Shown: piece by piece, positions 10,501-13,444 of the stretch
How positions within the stretch are numbered: the first letter of the stretch is position 1
Layout: every line of letters begins with the position of its first letter
Source of the DNA: Cyclostephanos tholiformis
Lineage: Eukaryota; Bacillariophyta; Thalassiosirophyceae; Thalassiosirales; Thalassiosiraceae
Length of the DNA: 13,444 nt
Reading direction: 5' to 3'
Assembly (NCBI GenBank): GCA_036939975.1
Contig: JALLPB010000613.1
Location: 1-13,444 of the forward strand
Notes under the pieces: generated by a model
The model's input: the letters and a program-made list of their open reading frames with translations, nothing else
What the model was told of the DNA's origin: nothing
Databases searched by the model: none
Made by a program: the position numbers and the translations under genes

Positions 10501-13444
10501 GGTTGTGAAAGCAAAGCAGCTCATACCGGTCGGGCAGTCGGAGCTGCTCCCCGTCGGACACGGAAAATCACACATTGCGGAGGCCTCGTTAATACTTGCG
10601 CCGCAGTAATAGGTCTTCCGGGTGGGACAGGGCGTGCTGCCGTAACACTTCTCGCCGTTCGGACATTCGGAGTCGTGTCTTGTGGGACATGGATGGGTGC
10701 ACTGCGACGAGGCCTCGAGGAACGAGGTTCCGCAATAATACGAGTCCCCCGGTATGTAAAGATCAGTAGATGTAGGCTCCGGCGTGTCATCCTTGGTGTC
10801 AACTGCGTCGCACGTCGTGTGAGTAAAACACGATGTGCCATCCGGGCACTCGGTCGGGCTCCCCGTCGGACACGGCTTATCGCACGACGAGGATGCTTCC
10901 TCGAAGCTAGTGCCGCACATGAAGGTATCGGTCTTGTTGCACGGCGTGTAGGCGTAGCAATGCGTGCCGGTCGGGCAATCGTCGTCTGTCCCGGACGGGC
11001 ACGGCAGCTTGCAACTCGACGCGGCGTTATTCCACGAAAGGCCGCAGTAGAAGGTACCTCTCTCCTCGCAGGGGGTGCTCGAATAGCAGGACATGCCGTC
11101 CGGACATTCCTCGTTCCTGCCGTTTGGGCACGGCTCATTGCACACGGTCGACGCATGCTCGTAAGAGTAGCCGCAGTAATTCGTACCCTCTGCCACCTTT
11201 GGCGGCCCTAACGGCTCGTCGTCCTCCCCCCGATCCTGACACGTTTGCGTGCCGTAGCAGGTGAGGCCCGGGGGGCACTGGGAATCCAGCCCGCTCGGAC
11301 ATGAGTGCTCGCACGACGCGCTCGCGTTGACCATGCTGGTGCCGCAGTAGAACATCTTATCGCTCTTATCGCAGGGGGTATTGGCGTAACACGCCATGCC
11401 GGTGGGACAATCCCCGCTCTTGCCCGAGGGACACGCCACACCGCACGTCGCTGAAGCGTTCTGGAATGAGGTGCCGCAGTAGAAGGTCGCGGACGAATCG
11501 TGACTCGGCGCTTGGGTGGGCGGCACGCCAGCGTCCGCCTCAGTGCATCCAGTTGAGGCGTAGCAATTGAGACCGGCGGGACAGTCGGTCGGCGATCCAG
11601 TGGGGCACGAATATTCGCACCAGTTCGACGCGTTGATGTGGGAGGTACCGCAGTGGAACTCATCGCCGAGGGCCGACACCGGCTTCAATGTCGGACTATC
11701 GCTTGCTATCGACTCCGAGACTGCCATTATCGGGCTGCCCGAGGGCGAACTTACTTCCCCCCCCGCCTTGCACGATGTCACCGCGTAACAGAACCCCACG
11801 TCGCAGTCCTCGATGCCGTTGGGACATGGAACGTCGCACGCGCTCGCTTCCTTAACCGAACTGCCGCAGTAGAATCCTCCATCGTTCGGTGGGGTGGGTA
11901 TGTCCACGTTCCCAACCGGCCCCATCCCCGAGGGGCATTGCTCCACGTTGTAGCAGAATCCGGAGGCGCAATCCGCGATGGTCTCGCATGGCACATCGCA
12001 TTTCCCCGCAGCCTCGATGGTTTTACCGCAGTAATACCCCCCGGGCTTCCTGGGGGGTGGAGGATTCATCGGCTTCCTCGACGGGCGGTCGGTATCCACT
12101 TCTACCTCCTCCGATGGCACGTCACCGTCGTCGTCATCGACCGGAGGTCCGGAATCGGAATACACGATGATGGGATGGGACGACGCGGCGTTGCCCACCG
12201 CCGGCGGGGATGGCGCGCGGCCGTCCCGACACTCCGTAACTGCATAGCAGAATCCACCATTCACGCAATCCTGCACCCCGTTTGGACACGGATATTCGCA
12301 ATACGATGCCTGACCTACTGAATCGCCGCAGTAAAATCCGCCATCGGTATTCGTCGTCGAAGCCGGTGCGGGAGGATCCGTAGATGAAGGCAGGACGTCG
12401 TCCGATTGTGGATCAAGCAACGCCTGATTGTCCTCCTCCCTCGGCATGCGCGTCGGGGATTTCGTCGGCATCTTCGTTGGCCTCTTCGTTGGAAATTTCG
12501 TAGGCTCCCCGTCCGGCACGCGCGTCGGCTCTTTCGTCGGCTCTTTCGTCGGTAGCCTCGTCGGCTTTTTATTTCAATTTGGGTGGGGGTGGGTGGGAGG
12601 TGGAAGGATAGAGAGAGAGAGAGAGAGAAGGCGAGGATGAGTGAGAATAAAATATCCATTCTCTGCATAAATAATATTTGTTTTCACGAAAAAACGAAGC
12701 TCACCTCCGGCGTCGGTTCCCTCGTCGGCAACCTAGTAGGCAATTTTGTGGGGAATCTCGTCGGCTCCTTTTTCGGCTTCTTCGTCGGCCTCCTCGTCGG
12801 CTCTTTCGTCTCTTCGTCCGTCTCATCAGGCGGAGCATCGTCATCGTCATCGACGTCAACATCATCGTCGTCGACGTCGGCATCGTCCACCTCCTCCTCG
12901 TTCGTTGGCAACGTCGTCGGATAAAGCGATGGCGTCATCGTGGGTTCGAACCAACCCCACATCGCACCAATTGGACTGGTCGTGGGACCGCGCGTTCCCA
13001 TCCCCCCCCCGTCCGTATCCTCCACCACCTCCGTATACACCGAGGATGGGACCAATGTTGGCGGGAAGGTGGACTCGCCGTACCCGTCCTTCTCGTGCGA
13101 GTGCTTGAAGTGGACAAACTCGGTCCCAGTGCCCTCGAATTCACGGGGACGCAACGGCGTACTGGAGTAGAGCTGGACGATGGTCAATCCGCCGACGTTG
13201 CCGAAGGGCGCGTCGTTTCCCACCTCGACCGCCCCCCCCATGAGGTGAAATATGTCGGTCTTGGAACTGTTGGCTCTGGTGGCGCCGTTGGCCTCTCCCC
13301 CCCCACCCCCGGGAGGGATGATACTTCTGATCCTTTCTCCCTCCCCCCCGTCCCTGCCACCACCGCCGCCTCCGCCCTTCTTATTCCTCTTCCTCCTGTT
13401 CTTCTTCCTCCTCTCGTCCCCCCCCCCCCCCGATGAGGACGTCG
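1518..13444 (-). CDS. Giant multi-exon secreted protein: 49 six-Cys modules, GH18 (chitinase-like) domain, four CC repeats (5' partial)
   Basis: Joined from four exons: >13444-12705, 12564-4510, 4413-4351 and 4265-1518 (stop TAA at 1520-1518). All three introns are GT...AG and phase 0, and each interrupts a Pro-Thr linker, so the frame and the linker rhythm continue across every junction. The visible product is about 3,867 aa. Order of parts: Gly/basic and Asp-rich N-terminal segment, PTxxPT linker, 47 Cys modules, PT linker, two more Cys modules, PT linker with an AEEEP repeat, GH18 domain, four CxxC/CC repeats, hydrophobic tail. GH18 enzymes hydrolyse chitin, but here the active-site motif is altered, so binding without cleavage is possible. 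The many cysteines and PT linkers imply passage through the secretory pathway; the signal peptide must lie beyond the window. The role as a surface or wall-attached chitin-binding scaffold is inference. The open frames beginning at 12519 (GTG) and 4151 (TTG) are only exon interiors, not separate starts. Confidence 0.85.
1674..2432 (-). repeat. Four C-terminal CxxC...C...C...CC repeats
   Basis: Repeats at about 2432-2274, 2216-2043, 2033-1869 and 1847-1674. Each starts CxxC (CDIC, CNIC, CTLC, CSLC), has a third Cys after roughly 20 residues in a context like VSCLEL or LSCREL, a fourth further on (FKC, EMC, DKC, LVC), and ends in a CC pair (VCCSH, DCCYE, TCCYS, TCCIA). Spacers are irregular and sequence identity between repeats is low outside the cysteines. 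This architecture is familiar from diatom secreted proteins, but I cannot name the family with certainty. It likely forms small disulfide-bonded units between the GH18 domain and the membrane or wall. Confidence 0.8.
2508..3524 (-). other. GH18 (chitinase-like) catalytic domain with altered active site
   Basis: About 339 residues, normal for a full GH18 TIM barrel. Landmarks: AYWRSW (first strand, 3524), THVVYSFASI (second strand), KTIIAVTEG (where family members usually have SxGG), FDGIEIDWDAP (beta-4 motif, codons 3179-3150), WFNLMSFDYHTP (beta-6 region), FVLGMAAFGRTYTL, and TMLWSVDM with the conserved barrel-floor Trp. The family motif is DxxDxDxE; here it reads D-G-I-E-I-D-W-D, so the catalytic Glu is Asp (codon 3155-3153) and the earlier Asp is Glu (3167-3165). 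The helper Tyr of MxYD is Phe (2951-2949). The fold assignment is firm; catalytic competence is doubtful. Weak activity on chitin or a lectin-like role are both possible. Confidence 0.88.
3600..3674 (-). repeat. 15-bp coding repeat (AEEEP), five units
   Basis: Five 15-bp units (consensus TTCCTCCTCTGCTGG on the + strand), the first and last diverged, encoding EPAEE pentapeptides between the PT linker and the GH18 domain. The three central units are identical, which indicates recent slippage. This gives a rigid acidic, Pro-spaced hinge. Confidence 0.92.
3846..4091 (-). repeat. Cys modules 48 and 49
   Basis: Two further copies of the six-Cys module, DSFYCGVTF...NTPC and NSFFCGVSF...YTMC, separated by the usual three-residue spacer (GDK). 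They lie in exon 4, on the far side of the spliced PT linker, just before the linker that leads to the GH18 domain. Their presence in exon 4 supports exons 2 and 4 belonging to one gene. Confidence 0.92.
4266..4350 (-). other. Intron 3 (85 bp, phase 0)
   Basis: Donor ACG|GTACGC (GT at 4350-4349), acceptor GGATATCATAG|GAATCTCC (AG at 4267-4266). Splicing joins SPTDEPT to ESPTTEYPTPSP in exon 4 in frame. The donor is slightly weaker than that of intron 2 (C instead of A at +4). Confidence 0.85.
4351..4413 (-). other. Exon 3: 63-bp PT-linker mini-exon
   Basis: 21 codons with phase 0 at both ends, encoding a linker that starts ESPTTKDP and ends ESPTDEPT. Being symmetric, it could be skipped without breaking the frame. 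Its last 36 or so bases nearly repeat the last bases of exon 2, and its first 11 bases equal the first 11 of exon 4, so it appears to have arisen by duplication of an intron with its flanks. Confidence 0.85.
4414..4509 (-). other. Intron 2 (96 bp, phase 0)
   Basis: Donor ACG|GTAAGC (GT at 4509-4508), acceptor GGATAATAG|GAATCTCC (AG at 4415-4414). AT-rich. Splicing joins SPTDVPT to ESPTTKDP and removes the TGA at 4503-4501 that ends the unspliced frame. It is recognisably similar to intron 3 (shared TTATTCAAAAA, TTTCGCTCATTT and CCCATTGGATA blocks). Confidence 0.88.
5005..6120 (-). repeat. Higher-order block D (modules 38-45), paralogous to block C
   Basis: Same marks as block C: shortened first module, IDFPVES linker, EEASM, NGTNAV...PPDSYFCG, CHKYT. 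Block D follows block B without extra modules, whereas blocks A and C are separated by modules 13-19 and the minisatellite. Confidence 0.9.
6142..7032 (-). repeat. Higher-order block B (modules 32-37), paralogous to block A
   Basis: Same sequence of marks as block A: TSYCG, DTFMCG with THTAC, linker ending YIPG, CPTR module, then ETYFCG. It is longer than block A because its linker has gained the 24-bp repeat. It is followed directly by block D. Confidence 0.88.
6557..6619 (-). repeat. 24-bp coding repeat (GSPGSPQ linker)
   Basis: Two full 24-bp units and a partial third on the + strand (core GGCGATCCTGGTGATCC), encoding GSPQFGSP, GSPQSGSP and related octapeptides in the linker after module 34. 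In frame, and absent from the matching linker of the paralogous block (after module 9), so it is a later local expansion. Confidence 0.85.
7744..8877 (-). repeat. Higher-order block C (modules 20-27), paralogous to block D
   Basis: Eight modules matching modules 38-45 in order. Diagnostic marks: a shortened first module with no PSG segment, linker ending (D/N)xPVES before the next module, EEASM in that module, a later linker with NGTNAV and PP just before DSFYCG, and CHKYT in the seventh module. Confidence 0.9.
9019..9375 (-). repeat. 21-bp coding minisatellite, 17 units (PSSPGGT linker)
   Basis: Seventeen 21-bp units, exactly 357 bp, encode heptapeptides of the form PSSPG(G/A/V)T, with variants such as PSFPGVS, LSTPGAT and PYYPGAT. 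The tract lies between Cys modules 18 and 19. The unit length is a multiple of three, so copy number can change without breaking the frame. It probably forms an extended, possibly O-glycosylated spacer. The + strand of the same DNA is also open by chance. Confidence 0.93.
10369..11184 (-). repeat. Higher-order block A (modules 7-12), paralogous to block B
   Basis: Six modules whose order and unusual features match modules 32-37: a TNYCG start, a third module with DTFMCG and THTTC, a following linker ending YIPG, then a module with the rare CPTR in place of CPSG, and a next module starting KTYYCG. Block A is much more GC-rich than block B. Confidence 0.88.
12581..12597 (+). other. Potential G-quadruplex motif in intron 1
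   Basis: GGGTGGGGGTGGGTGGG on the + strand: four runs of at least three G with single-T loops, the classic quadruplex pattern. It lies on the template strand of the gene. The coding strand is C-rich here, about 15 bases upstream of the intron 1 acceptor. Confidence 0.6.
12611..12628. repeat. (GA)9 microsatellite in intron 1
   Basis: Nine GA units on the + strand, (TC)9 on the coding strand, between the donor and the C-rich tract of intron 1. It may add to the pyrimidine-rich region used for splicing. Confidence 0.9.
12705..13444 (-). other. Exon 1 (5' end outside window): Gly/basic, Asp-rich and PT-repeat N-terminal region
   Basis: The frame is open from the window edge to the donor after GAG at 12707-12705. 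An in-frame ATG lies at 13241-13239, but the frame stays open upstream for all 203 remaining bases and the residues after this ATG do not form a signal peptide, so I treat the exon as 5' partial. Seen in order: Gly runs and Lys/Arg clusters (about 13430-13295), a mixed sequence containing IFHLMGGAVEVG and TEFVHFKHSHEKDGYG (about 13260-13070), an Asp-rich stretch (about 12909-12812), then basic PTxxPT repeats ending REPTPE. No known domain recognised. The Gly codons sit on homopolymers (14 C on the + strand at 13418-13431), so sequencing error or an unseen intron could change the frame upstream of about 13290. Confidence 0.65.

Larger units (their letters stand above)
4642..12342 (-). repeat. 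Array of 47 six-cysteine modules (about 36-42 aa each)
   Basis: Consensus by eye: (F/Y)(Y/F)CG.S(F/W)..AS..C..PCP(S/T)G..(S/D)(D/E)CP.G..CF(A)(Y/H)T.C. By my hand count there are 47 copies in exon 2, each keeping all six cysteines, so three disulfides per module are likely. Short variants exist near 8830 (module 20), 7290-7200 (module 30) and 6120-6018 (module 38); module 32 (about 7030-6910) has a small insertion before its fifth cysteine. Some modules carry N-glycosylation sequons (for example NYTDA and NRTC). The pattern is not that of hevein (CBM18). Similar modules occur in secreted stramenopile proteins as far as I recall, often with glycoside hydrolases. A carbohydrate-binding role is inference. 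Confidence 0.9.
4510..12564 (-). other. Exon 2: 8,055-bp exon with 47 six-cysteine modules
   Basis: 2,685 codons without a stop, flanked by phase-0 splice sites. It opens with PTxxPT linker (about 12564-12440) and an acidic/Pro segment, then carries 47 Cys modules (12342-4642). It ends in a Ser/Thr/Pro linker finishing SPIESPTDVPT at the donor ACG|GTAAGC (4510/4509). Modules stand in runs of two to four separated by only three residues (often DK, DR, ER or KT) and the runs are parted by linkers of about 10-60 residues. Third-codon-position GC falls along the exon from 5' to 3'. Confidence 0.9.
12565..12704 (-). other. Intron 1 (140 bp, phase 0)
   Basis: The coding strand reads GAG|GTGAGC at the donor (12707-12699) and TGAAATAAAAAG|CCGACG at the acceptor (AG at 12566-12565). 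Splicing joins PTPE to PTRLPTKEPTKEP, continuing the PTxxPT repeat with no frame change. Unspliced, the frame from exon 1 stops within the intron at about 12684. The intron carries a (TC)9 microsatellite and a C-rich tract upstream of the acceptor. Confidence 0.85.

Noticed and set aside
10009..11211. 400-codon open frame on the + strand
   Set aside because: It lies opposite the Cys-module exon in its GC-rich part, where stop codons are rare on both strands. Its translation is Arg/Ala/Gly/Val-rich without domain features, and the minus frame explains the DNA.
4642..12342. Cys modules as hevein-type (CBM18) chitin-binding domains
   Set aside because: Hevein domains have eight cysteines with a CC pair and a different spacing. 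These modules have six cysteines and the CG...PCP...DCP...C.T.C layout.
4501..12519. A separate gene starting at 12519 and ending at the TGA at 4501
   Set aside because: The start codon would be GTG inside a PTxxPT linker that continues upstream to a splice acceptor, and the TGA lies six bases inside an intron with a clear donor.

Overview
The window looks like nuclear DNA of a diatom, or at least a stramenopile. This rests on three things: long Pro-Thr linkers with a PTxxPT rhythm, secreted Cys-rich modules of the FYCG...C..PCPsG..sDCP.G..CfayT.C type, and short spliceosomal introns. A chitin-forming centric diatom (Thalassiosira/Cyclotella type) would fit the glycoside hydrolase family 18 (GH18) domain, but the species cannot be fixed from the sequence.

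Nearly all of the window (1518 to the right edge, minus strand) reads as ONE giant gene, not several. Three introns, all phase 0 with GT...AG ends, join open frames that would otherwise look like separate genes starting at non-ATG codons. Exon 1 runs from beyond 13444 to 12705, exon 2 is 12564-4510 (8,055 bp without a stop), exon 3 is a 63-bp exon at 4413-4351, and exon 4 is 4265-1518. The visible product is about 3,867 residues and its N-terminus lies outside the window.

Protein layout, N to C: a Gly/Lys/Arg-rich and then Asp-rich segment; PTxxPT linker; 47 six-cysteine modules in exon 2, in runs separated by 3-residue spacers and by longer acidic, Pro/Thr or Ser-Pro-Gly linkers; PT-rich linker spread over exons 2-4; modules 48 and 49; a PT linker and an AEEEP repeat; a full-length but catalytically altered GH18 (chitinase-like) domain; four CxxC...C...C...CC repeats; and a hydrophobic C-terminal tail that resembles a GPI-anchor signal. 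I infer a cell-surface or wall-associated, multivalent carbohydrate-binding protein with a GH18 domain that may bind chitin rather than cut it.

The gene has grown by duplication at several scales: single modules, a block of about 14 modules copied once, a 21-bp minisatellite, 24-bp and 15-bp repeats, and a tandem copy of an intron with its exon edge. Base composition changes strongly along the gene, from GC-rich at the 5' end to near-balanced at the 3' end.

Positions 1-1517 are AT-rich and hold no gene I can support. They contain short repeats, two hairpin-like sequences with a shared loop, and some low-confidence open frames.
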